Of a stretch of 64,000 bases of DNA, positions 1 through 11,766 are shown piece after piece. Below the pieces are notes generated by a model. It saw only the letters and a program-made list of their open reading frames with translations. It did not search any database and was not told the DNA's origin. How positions within the stretch are numbered: the first letter of the stretch is position 1; each line of letters begins with the position of its first letter. The position numbers were made by a program, and so were the translations under genes. This stretch comes from Gordius sp. MW1 (taxonomy: Eukaryota > Nematomorpha > Gordioida > Gordea > Gordiidae): NCBI GenBank assembly GCA_964036665.1, contig OZ038526.1, positions 12,648,001 through 12,712,000 of the forward strand, written 5' to 3'.

Positions 1-996
1 TTTTCTTTGAACCGTATTCATCCGATGAAAGTTGTCGTTTTCAGACGTGGTTTCTATGATCCCAAGTAAAAATTTATCAGAATCTAAAAACTATTACTTT
101 GAAATCATGATCGCATAGAGCAGTTTTCAAAAATTAAGCACTCACGTTGCGATACAACAAACTAAACGCCACAATCTAACGTTGTCTTTTGTCAAAATGA
201 TAGTTCTCGCAGCTTAAAACCTCTTTTCGGAAGTCAATCGAGGATAATAAGATTCTCAAATTGGCTTACTTTTATATATTTTTTCATGCTCTTTCACATA
301 GAATCGAAAAAATAAATATTTTTGCCTCAAAATTTTTCACATATTTTTCTTTGAGCCGTATTCATCCGATGAAAGTTGTCGTTTTCAGACGTGGTTTCTA
401 TGATCCCAAGTAAAAATTTATCAGAATCAAAAAACTACTACTTTGAAATCATGATCGCATAGAGCAGTTTTCAAAAATTAAGCACTCACGTTGCGATACA
501 ACAAACTAATCGCCACAATAAAACATTGTCTTTTGTCAAAATGATAGTTCTCGCAGCTTAAAACCTCTTTTCGGAAATCAATCGATGATAATAGGATTCT
601 CAAATAGGCTTACTTTTATATATTTTTTCATGCTCTTTCACATAGAATCGAAAAAAATAAATATTTTTACCTCAAAATTTTTCACATATTTTTCTTTGAA
701 CCGTATTCATCCGATGAAAGTTGTCGTTTTCAGACGTGCTTCTATGATCCCAAGTAAAAATTTATCAGAATCTAAAAACTATTACTTTGAAATCATGATC
801 GCATAGAGCAGTTTTCAAAAATTAAGCACTCACGTTGCGATACAACAAACTAATCGCATTTTTAAAACGTTGTCTTTTGTCAAAATGATAGTTCTCGCAG
901 CTTAAAACCTCTTTTCGGAAGTCAATCGAGGATAATAGGAATCTCAAATTGGTTTACTTTTATATATTTTTTCATGCTCTTTCACATAGAATCGAA

Positions 997-1012
997 AAAA
1001 ATAAATATTTTT
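997..1012. repeat. AT-only inverted repeat in the monomer (7-bp arms, 2-nt centre)
   Basis: AAAAATA, then AA, then TATTTTT is a perfect dyad made only of A and T. It sits in the A/T-tract segment of most family A monomers. Its left arm varies in length, and in many family B copies the tract is reduced to a pure A-run. It would melt or extrude easily. Confidence 0.85.
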
Positions 1013-1049
1013 ACCTCAAAATTTTTCACATATTTTTCTTTGAACCGTA

Positions 1050-1062
1050 TTCATCCGATGAA
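1050..1062. repeat. Inverted repeat TTCATC-C-GATGAA
   Basis: Six-base perfect arms flank a single C. The dyad is present in most copies of both families. Subtypes break it in recurrent ways: CCCATG, GCGATG, CCGTTG, CCGATAAA and CCGAAGAAA. A protein-recognition role is possible but not shown. Confidence 0.85.
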
Positions 1063-1136
1063 AGTTGTCGTTTTCAGACGTGGTTTCTATGATCCCAAGT
1101 AAAAATTTATCAGAGTTTAAAAACTATTACTTTGAA

Positions 1137-1144
1137 ATCATGAT
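1137..1144. repeat. Palindrome ATCATGAT
   Basis: A perfect 8-bp palindrome found in nearly all monomers. A subset of family B copies (for example near 41,942, 43,664, 45,376 and 45,687) lacks two bases here, giving AAATCAGATCGC and destroying it. Confidence 0.85.
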
Positions 1145-1178
1145 CGCATAGAGCAGTTTTTAAAAATTAAGCACTCAC

Positions 1179-1205
1179 GTTGCGATACAACAAACTAATC
1201 GCAAC
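1179..1205. repeat. Monomer stem-loop GTTGCGAT / ATCGCAAC
   Basis: Eight-base perfect arms enclose an 11-nt loop, ACAACAAACTA. It is the strongest dyad in the monomer and the only GC-containing one longer than six bases per arm. It is intact in almost all family B copies and most A' copies. In family A subtypes with ATCGCCAC it has one mismatch, and with ATCGCATT two. Such dyads are a reported property of centromeric satellites; a function here is inference. Confidence 0.88.
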
Positions 1206-1219
1206 AATAAAACGTTGTC

Positions 1220-1230
1220 TTTTGTCAAAA
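1220..1230. repeat. Inverted repeat TTTTG-T-CAAAA
   Basis: Five-base perfect arms around one T, present in most monomers. The R subtype in the 12-27 kb region changes it to TTTTGTTCAAATG, shifting the symmetry. Confidence 0.8.
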
Positions 1231-4200
1231 TGATAGTTCTCGCAGCTTAAAACCTCTTTTCGGAAGTCAAACGAGGATAATAGGATTCTCAAATTGGCTT
1301 ACTTTTATATATTTTTTCATGCTCTTTCACATAGAATCGAAAAAAATAAATATTTTTACCTCAAAATTTTTCACATATTTTTCTTTGAACCGTATTCATC
1401 CGATGAAAGTTGTCGTTTTCAGACGTGGTTTCTATGATCCCAAGTAAAAATTTATCAGAATCTAAAAACTATTACTTTGAAATCATGATCGCATAGAGCA
1501 GTTTTTAAAAATTAAGCAATCACGTTGCGATACAATAAACTAATCGCAACAATAAAACGTTGTCTTTTGTCAAAATGATAGTTCTCGCAGCTTAAAACCT
1601 CTTTTCGGAAGTTAATCGAGGATAATAGGATTCTCAAATTGGCTTACTTTTATATATTTTTTCATGCTCTTTCACATAGAATCGAAAAAAATAAATATTT
1701 TTGCCTCAAAATTTTTCACATATTTTTCTTTGAACCGTATTCATCCGATGAAAGTTGTCGTTTTCAGACGTGGTTTATATGATCCCAAGTAAAAATTTAT
1801 CAGAATCTAAAAACTATTACTTTGAAATCATGATCGCATAGAGCAGTTTTTAAAAATTAAGCACTCACGTTGCGATACAACATATTAATCGCATTTTTAA
1901 AACGTTGTCTTTTGTCAAAATGATAGTTCTCGCAGCTTAAAACCTCTTTTCGGAAGTCAATCGAGGATAATAGGATTCTCAAATTGGCTTACTTTTATAT
2001 ATTTTTTCATGCTCTTTCACATAGAATCGAAAAAAATAAATATTTTTACCTTAAAATTTTTCACATATTTTTCTTTGAACCGTATTCATCCCATGAAAGT
2101 TGTCGTTTTCAGACGTGGTTTCTTTGATCCCAAGTAAAAATTTATCAGAATTTAAAAACTATTACTTTGAAATCATGATCGCATAGAGCAGTTTTGAAAA
2201 ATTAATCACTCACGTTGCGATACAACAAACTAATCGCAACATTAAAACGTTGTCTTTTGTCAAAATGATAGTTCTCGCAGCTTAAAACCTCTTTTCGGAA
2301 GTCAATCGAGGATAATAGGATTCTCAAATTGGCTTACTTTTATATATTTTTTCATGCTCTTTCACATAGAATCGAAAAAAATAAATATTTTTGCCTCAAA
2401 ATTTTTCACATATTTTTCTTTGAAATGTATTCATCTGATGAGAGTTGTCGTTTTCAGACGTGGTTTCTATGATCCCAATAAAAATTTATCAGAATCTAAA
2501 AACTATTACTTTGAAATCATGATCGCATAGAGCAGTTTTGAAAAATTAAGCACTCACGTTGCGATACAACAAACTAATCGCAACATTAAAACGTTGTCTT
2601 TTGTCAAAATGATAGTTCTCGCAGCTTAAAACCTCTTTTCGGAAGTCAATCGAGGATAATAGGATTCTCAAATTGGCTTACTTTTATATATTTTTTCATG
2701 CTCTTTCACATAGAATCGAAAAAAATAAATATTTTTGCCTCAAAATTTTTCACATATTTTTCTTTGAACCGTATTCATCCGATGAAAGTTGTCGTTTTCA
2801 GACGTGGTTTCTATGATCCCAAGTAAAAATTTATCAGAATCTAAAAACTATTACTTTGAAATCAAGATCGCATAGAGCAGTTTTTAAAAATTAAGCACTC
2901 ACGTTGCGATACAACAAACTAATCGCATTTTTAAAACGTTGTCTTTTGTCAAAATGATAGTTCTCGCAGCTTAAAACCTCTTTTCGGAAGTCAATCGAGG
3001 ATAATAGGATTCTCAAATTGGCTTACTTTTATATATTTTTTCATGCTCTTTCACATAGAATCGAAAAAAATAAATATTTTTACCTCAAAATTTTTCACAT
3101 ATTTATCTTTGGACCGTATTCATCCCATGAAAGTTGTCGTTTTCAGACGTGGTTTCTATGATCCCAAGTAAAAATTTATCAGAATTTAAAAACTATTACT
3201 TTGAAATCATGATCGCATAGAGCAGTTTTCAAAAATTAAGCAATCACGTTGCGATACAATAAACTAATCGCAACAATAAAACGTTGTCTTTTGTCAAAAT
3301 GATAGTTCTCGCAGCTTAAAACCTCTTTTCGGAAGTCAATCGAGGATAATAGGATTCTCAAATTGGCTTACTTTTATATATTTTTTCATGCTCTTTCACA
3401 TAGAATCGAGAAAAATAAATATTTTTGCCTCAAAATTTTTCACATATTTTTCTTTGAACCGTATTCATCCGATGAAAGTTGTCGTATTCAGACGTGGTTT
3501 CTATGATCCCAAGTAAAAATTTATCAGAATCTAAAAACTATTACTTTGAAATCATGATCGCATAGAGCAGTTTTGAAAAATTAAGCACTCACGTTGCGAT
3601 ACAACAAACTAATCGCAACATTAAAACGTTGTCTTTTGTCAAAATGATAGTTCTCGCAGCTTAAAACCTCTTTTCGGAAGTTATCGAGGATAATAGGATT
3701 CTCAAATTGGCTTACTTTTATATATTTTTTCATGCTCTTTCACATAGAATCGAAAAAAATAAATATTTTTACCTCAAAATTTTTCACATATTTTTCTTTG
3801 AACCGTATTCATCTGATGAAAGCTGTCGTTTTCAGACGTGAGTAAAAATTTGTCAGAATCTAAAAACTATTACTTTGAAATCATGATCGCATAGAGCAGT
3901 TTTCAAAAATTAAGCACTCACGTTGCGATACAACAAACTAATCGCCACAATAAAACATTGTCTTTTGTCAAAATGATAGTTCTCGCAGCTTAAAACCTCT
4001 TTTCGGAAGTCAATCGATGATAATAGGATTCTCAAATTGGCTTACTTTTATATATTTTTTCATGCTCTTTCACATAGAATCGAAAAAAATAAATATTTTT
4101 ACCTCAAAATTTTTCACATATTTTTCTTTGAACCGTATTCATCCGATGAAAGTTGTCGTTTTCAGACGTGGTTTCTATGATCCCAAGTAAAAATTTATCA

Positions 4201-5229
4201 GAATCTAAAAACTATTACTTTGAAATCATGATCGCATAGATAAGTTTTCAAAAATTAAGCACTCACGTTGCGATACAACAAACTAATCGCATTTTTAAAA
4301 CGTTGTCTTTTGTCAAAATGAGAGTTCTCGCAGCTTAAAACCTCTTTTCGGAAGTCAATCGAGGATAATAGGATTCTCAAATTGGTTTACTTTTATATAT
4401 TTTTTCATGCTCTTTCACATAGAATCAAAAAAAATAATTATTTTTACCTCAAAATTTTTCACATATTTTTCTTTGAACCGTATTCATCCGATGAAAGTTG
4501 TCGTTTTCAGACGTGGTTTCTATGATCCCAAGTAAAAATTTATCAGAATCTAAAAACTATTACTTTGAAATTATGATCGCATAGAGCAGTTTTCAAAAAT
4601 TAAGCACTCACGTTGCGATACAACAAACTAAACGCCACAATCTAACGTTATCTTTTGTCCAAATGATAGTTCTCGCAGCTTAAAACCTCTTTTCGGAAGT
4701 CAATCGAGGATATTAGGATTCTCAAATTGGCTTACTTTTATATATTTTTTCATGCTCTTTCACATAGAATCGAAAAAAATAAATATTTTTACCTCAAAAA
4801 TTTTCACATATTTTTCTTTGAACCGTATTCATCCGATGAAAGTTGTCGTTTTCAGACGTGGTTTCTATGATCCCAAGTAAAAATTTATCAGAATCTAAAA
4901 ACTATTACTTTGAAATCATGATCGCATAGAGCAGTTTTCAAAAATTAAGCACTCACGTTGCGATACAACAAACTAAACGCCACAATCTAACGTTGTCTTT
5001 TGTCAAAATGATAGTTCTCGCAGCTTAAAACCTCTTTTCGGAAGTCAATCGATGATAATAGGATTCTCAAATTGGCTTACTTTTATATATTTTTTTATGC
5101 TCTTTCACATAGAATCGAAAAATAAATATTTTTACCTCAAAATTTTTCACATATTTTTCTTTGAACCGTATTCATGCGATGAAAGTTGTCGTTTTCAGAC
5201 GTGGTTTCTATGATCCCAAGTAAAAATTT

Positions 5230-6865
5230 ATCAGAATTTAAAAACTATTACTTTGAAATCATGATCGCATAGAGCAGTTTTGAAAAATTAAGCACTCACG
5301 TTGCGATACAACAAACTAATCGCAACATTAAAACGTCGTCTTTTGTCAAAATGATAGTTCTCGCAGCTTAAAACCTCTTTTCGGAAGTTATCGAGGATAA
5401 TTGGATTCTCAAATTGGCTTACTTTTATATATTTTTTCATGCTCTTTCACATAGAATCGAAAAATAAATATTTTTTACTCAAAATTTTTCACATATTTTT
5501 CTTTGAACCGTATTCATGCGATGAAAGTTGTCGTTTTCAGACGTGGTTTCTATGATCCCAAGTAAAAATTTATCAGAATCTAAAAACTATTACTTTGAAA
5601 TCATGATCGAATAGAGCAGTTTTCAAAAATTAAGCAATCACGTTGCGATACAATAAACTAATCGCAACAATAAAACGTTGTCTTTTGTCAAAATGATAGT
5701 TCTCGCAGCTTAAAACCTCTTTTCGGAAGTCAATCGAGGATAATAGGATTCTCAAATTGGCTTACTTTTATATATTTTTTCATGCTCTTTCACATAGAAT
5801 CGAAAAAAATAAATATTTTTGCCTCAAAATTTTTCACATACTTTTCTTTGAACCGTATTCATCCCATGAAAGTTGTCGTTTTCAGACGTGGTTTCTATGA
5901 TCCCAAGTAAAAATTTATCAGAATCTAAAAATTATTACTTTGAAATCATGATCGCATAGAGCAGTTTTCAAAAATTAAGCACTCACGTTGCGATACAACA
6001 AACTAATCGCCACAATAAAACATTGTCTTTTGTCAAAATGATAGTTCTCGCAGCTTAAAACCTCTTTTCGGAAGTCAATCGATGATAATAGGATTCTCAA
6101 ATTGGCTTACTTTTATATATTTTTTCATGCTCTTTCACATAGAATTGAAAAAAATAAATATTTTTACCTCAAAATTTTTCACATATTTTTCTTTGAACCG
6201 TATTCATCCGATGAAAGTTGTCGTTTTCAGACGTGGTTTCTATGATCCCAAGTAAAAATTTATCAGAATTTAAAAACTATTACTTTGAAATTATGATCGC
6301 ATAGAGCAGTTTTCAAAAATTAAGCACTCACGTTGCGATACAACAAACTAATCGCATCAATAAAACGTTGTCTTTTGTCAAAATGATAGTTCTCGCAGCT
6401 TAAAACCTCTTTTCGGAAGTCAATCAATGATAATAGGATTCACAAATTGGCTTACTTTTATATATTTTTTCATGCTCTTTCACATAGAATCGAAAAAAAT
6501 AAATATTTTTACCTCAAAATTTTTCACATATTTTTCTTTGAACCGTATTCATCCGATGAAAGTTGTCGTTTTCAGACGCGGTTTCTATGATCCCAAGTAA
6601 AAATTTATCAGAATCTAAAAACTATTACTTTGAAATCATGATCGCATAGAGCAGTTTTCAAAAATTAAGCACTCACGTTGCGATACAACAAACTAATCGC
6701 CACAATAAAACGTTGTCTTTTGTCAAAATGATAGTTCTCGCAGCTTAAAACCTCTTTTCGGAAGTCAATCGATGATAATAGGATTCTCAAATTGGCTTAC
6801 TTTTATATATTTTTTCATGCTCTTTCACATAGAATCGAAAAAAATAAATATTTTTGCCTCAAAAT
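5230..6865 (+). repeat. Displaced duplicate block, copy 1 (partner 8,329-9,966)
   Basis: Rare variants occur in the same order here and about 3,101 bp downstream (nine monomers): ATTTTTTACTC at 5,470/8,571, GATCGAATAG at 5,606/8,707, ACTTTTCTTT at 5,840/8,941, GACGCGGTTTC at 6,575/9,676 and CAATCAATGA at 6,421/9,522. The match stops near 6,865, where the partner switches to the GCCTAAAAATTT...ATTTGAACC subtype. Edges are by eye. Confidence 0.85.
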
Positions 6866-8328
6866 TTTTCACATACTTTTCTTTGAACCGTATTCATCCC
6901 ATGAAAGTTGTCGTTTTCAGACGTGGTTTCTATGATCCCAAGTAAAATTTATCAGAATCTAAAAACTATTACTTTGAAATCATGATCGCATAGAGCAGTT
7001 TTCAAAAATTAAGCACTCACGTTGCGATACAACAAACTAATCGCCACAATAAAAGGTTGTCTTTTGTCAAAATGATAGTTCTCGCAGCTTAAAACCTCTT
7101 TTCGGAAGTCAATCGAGGATAATAGGATTCTCAAATTGGTTTACTTTTATATATTTTTTTATGCTCTTTCACATAGAATCAAAAAAAATAATTATTTTTA
7201 CCTCAAAATTTTTCACATATTTTTCTTTGAACCGTATTCATCCGATGAAAGTTGTCGTTTTCAGACGTGGTTTCTATGATCCCAAGTAAAAATTTATCAG
7301 AATCTAAAAACTATTACTTTGAAATCATGATCGCATAGAGCAGTTTTCAAAAATTAAGCACTCACGTTGCGATACAACAAACTAAACGCCACAATCTAAC
7401 GTTGTCTTTTGTCCAAATGATAGTTCTCGCAGCTTAAAACCTCTTTTCGGAAGTTAATCGAGGATAATAGGATTCTCAAATTGCTTACTTTTATATATTT
7501 TTTCATGCTCTTTCACATAGAATCGAAAAAATAAATATTTTTGCCTCAAAATTTTTCACATATTTTTCTTTGAGCCGTATTCATCCGATGAAAGTTGTCG
7601 TTTTCAGACGTGGTTTCTATGATCCCAAGTAAAAATTTATCAGAATCTAAAAACTATTACTTTGAAATCATGATCGCATAGAGCAGTTTTCAAAAATTAA
7701 GCACTCACGTTGCGATACAACAAACTAATCGCCACAATAACACGTTGTCTTTTTTCAAAATGATAGTTCTCGCAGCTTAAAACCTCTTTTCGGAAGTCAA
7801 TCGATGATAATAGGATTCTCAAATTGGCTTACTTTTATATATTTTTTCATGCTCTTTCACATAGAATCGAAAAAAATAAATATTTTTGCCTAAAAATTTT
7901 TCACATATTTTTATTTGAACCGTATTCATCCGATGAAAGTTGTCGTTTTCAGACGTGGTTTCTATGATCCCAAGTAAAAATTTATCAGAATCTAAAAACT
8001 ATTACTAGGAAATCATGATCGCATAGAGCAGTTTTAAAAAATTAAGCACTCACGTTGCGATACAACAAACTAATCGCAACAATAAAACTTTGTCTTTTGT
8101 CAAAATGATAGTTCTCGCAGCTTAAAACCTCTTTTCGGAAGTCAATCGAGGATAATAGGATTCTCAAATTGGCTTACTTTTATATATTTTTTCATGCTCT
8201 TTCACATAGAATCGAAAAAAATAAATATTTTTACCTCAAAATTTTTCACATATTTTTCTTTGAACCGTATTCATCCCATGAAAGTTGTCGTTTTCAGACG
8301 TGGTTTCTATGATCCCAAGTAAAAATTT

Positions 8329-9966
8329 ATCAGAATTTAAAAACTATTACTTTGAAATCATGATCGCATAGAGCAGTTTTAAAAAATTAAGCACTCACGT
8401 TGCGATACAACAAACTAATCGCAACATTAAAACGTTGTCTTTTGTCAAAATGATAGTTCTCGCAGCTTAAAACCTCTTTTAGGAAGTTATCGAGGATAAT
8501 AGGATTCTCAAATTGGCTTACTTTTATATATTTTTTCATGCTCTTTCACATAGAATCGAAAAAAATAAATATTTTTTACTCAAAATTTTTCACATATTTT
8601 TCTTTGAACCGTATTCATGCGATGAAAGTTGTCGTTTTCAGACGTGGTTTCTATGATCCCAAGTAAAAATTTATCAGAATCTAAAAACTATTACTTTGAA
8701 ATCATGATCGAATAGAGCAGTTTTCAAAAATTAAGCAATCACGTTGCGATACAATAAACTAATCGCAACAATAAAACGTTGTCTTTTGTCAAAATGATAG
8801 TTCTCGCAGCTTAAAACCTCTTTTCGGAAGTCAATCGAGGATAATAGGATTCTCAAATTGGCTTACTTTTATATATTTTTTCATGCTTTTTCACATAGAA
8901 TCGAAAAAAATAAATATTTTTGCCTCAAAATTTTTCACATACTTTTCTTTGAACCGTATTCATCCCATGAAAGTTGTCGTTTTCAGACGTGGTTTCTATG
9001 ATCCCAAGTAAAAATTTATCAGAATCTAAAAACTATTACTTTGAAATCATGATCGCATAGAGCAGTTTTCAAAAATTAAGCACTCACGTTGCGATACAAC
9101 AAACTAATCGCCACAATAAAACATTGTCTTTTGTCAAAATGATAGTTCTCGCAGCTTAAAACCTCTTTTCGCAAGTCAATCGATGATAATAGGATTCTCA
9201 AATTGGCTTACTTTTATATATTTTTTCATGCTCTTTCACATAGAATCGAAAAAAATAAATATTTTTACCTCAAAATTTTTCACATATTTTTCTTTGAACC
9301 GTATTCATCCGATGAAAGTTGTCGTTTTCAGACGTGGTTTCTATGATCCCAAGTAAAAATTTATCAGAATTTAAAAACTATTACTTTGAAATCATGATCG
9401 CATAGAGCAGTTTTCAAAAATTAAGCACTCACGTTGCGATACAACAAACTAATCGCAACAATAAAACGTTGTCTTTTGTCAAAATGATAGTTCTCGCAGC
9501 TTAAAACCTCTTTTAGGAAGTCAATCAATGATAATAGGATTCTCAAATTGGCTTACTTTTATATATTTTTTCATGCTCTTTCACATAGAATCGAAAAAAA
9601 TAAATATTTTTACCTCAAAATTTTTCACATATTTTTCTTTGAACCGTATTCATCCGATGAAAGTTGTCGTTTTCAGACGCGGTTTCTATGATCCCAAGTA
9701 AAAATTTATCAGAATCTAAAAACTATTACTTTGAAATCATGATCGCATAGAGCAGTTTTCAAAAATTAAGCACTCACGTTGCGATACAACAAACTAATCG
9801 CCACAATAAAACGTTGTCTTTTGTCAAAATGATAGTTCTCGCAGCTTAAAACCTCTTTTCGGAAGTCAATCGATGATAATAGGATTCTCAAATTGGCTTA
9901 CTTTTATATATTTTTTCATGCTCTTTCACATAGAATCGAAAAAAATAAATATTTTTGCCTAAAAAT
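8329..9966 (+). repeat. Displaced duplicate block, copy 2 (partner 5,230-6,865)
   Basis: This has the same ordered rare variants as the upstream copy, at a constant 3,101-bp offset after a two-base A-run difference. Five intervening monomers separate the copies. That fits a duplication with later local rearrangement, or a nine-monomer tandem duplication partly overwritten by exchange. Confidence 0.85.
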
Positions 9967-10390
9967 TTTTCACATATTTTTATTTGAACCGTATTCATCC
10001 GATGAAAGTTGTCGTTTTCAGACGTGGTTTCTATGATCCCAAGTAAAAATTTATCAGAATCTAAAAACTATTACTTTAAAATCATGATCGCATAGAGCAG
10101 TTTTCAAAAATTAAGCACTCACGTTGCGATACAACAAACTAATCGCAACAATAAAACGTTGTCTTTTGTCAAAATGATAGTTCTCGCAGCTTAAAACCTC
10201 TTTTCGGAAGTCAATCGAGGATAATAGGATTCTCAAATTGGCTTACTTTTATATATTTTTTCATGCTCTTTCACATAGAATCGATAAAAATTAATATTTT
10301 TACCTCAAAATTTTTCACATATTTTTCTTTGAACCGTATTCATCCGATGAAAGTTGTCGTTTTCAGACGTGGTTTCTATGATCCCAAGTA

Positions 10391-11766
10391 AAAATATCAG
10401 AATCTAAAAACTATTACTTTGAAATCATGATCGCATAGAGCAGTTTTCAAAAATTAAGCACTCACGTTGCGATACAACAAACTAATCGCCACAATAAAAC
10501 GTTGTCTTTTGTCAAAATGATAGTTCTCGCAGCTTAAAACCTCTTTTCGGAAGTCAATCGATGATAATAGGATTCTCAAATTGGCTTACTTTTATATATT
10601 TTTTCATGCTCTTTCACATAGAATCGAAAAAAATAAATATTTTTACCTCAAAATTTTTCACATATTTTTCTTTGAACCGTATTCATCCGATGAAAGTTGT
10701 CGTTTTCAGACGTGGTTTCTATGATCCCAAGTAAAAATTTATCAGAATCTAAAAACTATTACTTTGAAATCATGATCGCATAGAGCAGTTTTCAAAAATT
10801 AAGCACTCACGTTGCGATACAACAAACTAATCGCCACAATAAAACGTTGTCTTGTGTCAAAATGATAGTTCTCGCAGCTTAAAACCTCTTTTCGGAAGTC
10901 AATCGAGGATAATAGGATTCTCAAATTGGCTTACTTTTATATATTTTTTCATGCTCTTTCACATAGAATCGAAAAAAATAAATATTTTTACCTCAATATT
11001 TTTCACATATTTTTCTTTGAACCGTATTCATCCGATGAAAGTTGTCGTTTTCAGACGTGGTTTCTATGATCCCAAGTAAAAATATCAGAATCTAAAAACT
11101 ATTACTTTGAAATCATGATCGCATAGAGCAGTTTTCAAAAATTAAGCACTCACGTTGCGATACAACAAACTAATCGCCACAATAAAACGTTGTCTTTTGT
11201 CAAAATGATAGTTCTCGCAGCTTAAAACCTCTTTTCGGAAGTCAATCGATGATAATAGGATTCTCAAATTGGCTTACTTTTATATATTTTTTCATGCTCT
11301 TTCACATAGAATCGAAAAAAATAAATATTTTTACCTCAAAATTTTTCACATATTTTTCTTTGAACCGTATTCATCCGATGAAAGTTGTCGTTTTCAGACG
11401 TGGTTTCTATGATCCCAAGTAAAAATTTATCAGAATCTAAAAACTATTACTTTGAAATCATGATCGCATAGAGCAGTTTTCAAAAATTAAGCACTCACGT
11501 TGCGATACAACAAACTAATCGCCACAATAAAACGTTGTCTTGTGTCAAAATGATAGTTCTCGCAGCTTAAAACCTCTTTTCGGAAGTCAATCGATGATAA
11601 TAGGATTCTCAAATTGGCTTACTTTTATATATTTTTTCATGCTCTTTCACATAGAATCGAAAAAAATAAATATTTTTACCTCAAAATTTTTCACATATTT
11701 TTCTTTGAACCGTATTCATCCGATGAAAGTTGTCGTTTTCAGACGTGGTTTCTATGATCCCAAGTA
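10391..11766 (+). repeat. Dimeric tandem duplication (2 x 688 bp)
   Basis: Two consecutive two-monomer units share paired markers at exactly 688 bp: AAAATATCAG at 10,391/11,079 and TTGTGTCAAAATG at 10,852/11,540. One monomer of each pair has the 3-bp deletion TAAAAATATCAG; the other has the TTGTGTC substitution. Few other differences are visible (CGAGG against CGATG, and CTCAATATTT against CTCAAAATTT). Confidence 0.85.

Larger units (their letters stand above)
1034..1378 (+). repeat. Representative family A monomer (345 bp)
   Basis: This copy serves as a reference, starting arbitrarily at TTTTCTTTG. In order it holds: an 11-bp core TTGTCGTTTTC; the family A marker TTTCTATGATCCCAAG; a palindrome ATCATGAT; the stem-loop GTTGCGAT/ATCGCAAC; a near-invariant GATAGTTCTCGCAGCTT; a variable site (CGAGG or CGATG); TTTTATATATTTTTTC; the constant GCTCTTTCACATAGAATC; and an A/T-tract segment ending in CACATAT. 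A typical copy has 61 C, 45 G and 13 CpG. At 345 bp (115 codons) the reading frame is kept from copy to copy, but every frame has stops, so it is not coding. This copy carries a private change (CAGAGTTTAA instead of CAGAATCTAA). Confidence 0.95.
1..10390 (+). repeat. Family A domain, left mosaic section
   Basis: About 30 monomers of family A with mixed subtype markers. These are CGCAACA, CGCCACA or CGCATTTTT after the stem-loop; CGAGG or CGATG in the middle; TTTTTACC or TTTTTGCC in the A/T segment; and GAATCTAA or GAATTTAA. Markers combine in many ways, as expected from repeated exchange among neighbours. A 15-bp deletion (CAGACGTGAGTAAAAA) lies near 3,838. No simple higher-order period holds across the section, but displaced copies of longer blocks do. 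No gene is present. Confidence 0.9.

Noticed and set aside
1255-1280. CENP-B box resemblance in TTTTCGGAAGTCAATCGAGG
   Set aside because: The canonical pattern is TTCG, four bases, A, two bases, CGGG. Here nine bases separate TTCG from CGAG, the required A is T and the last block is not CGGG.
1034-1378. Monomer built from two related halves of about 172 bp
   Set aside because: Comparing the halves by eye showed no shared motif beyond A/T tracts. The half-length monomer at 60,324 is better explained as a deletion.
3830-3845. Array break or new element at CAGACGTGAGTAAAAA
   Set aside because: It is only a 15-bp deletion inside one monomer; the flanks continue in register.
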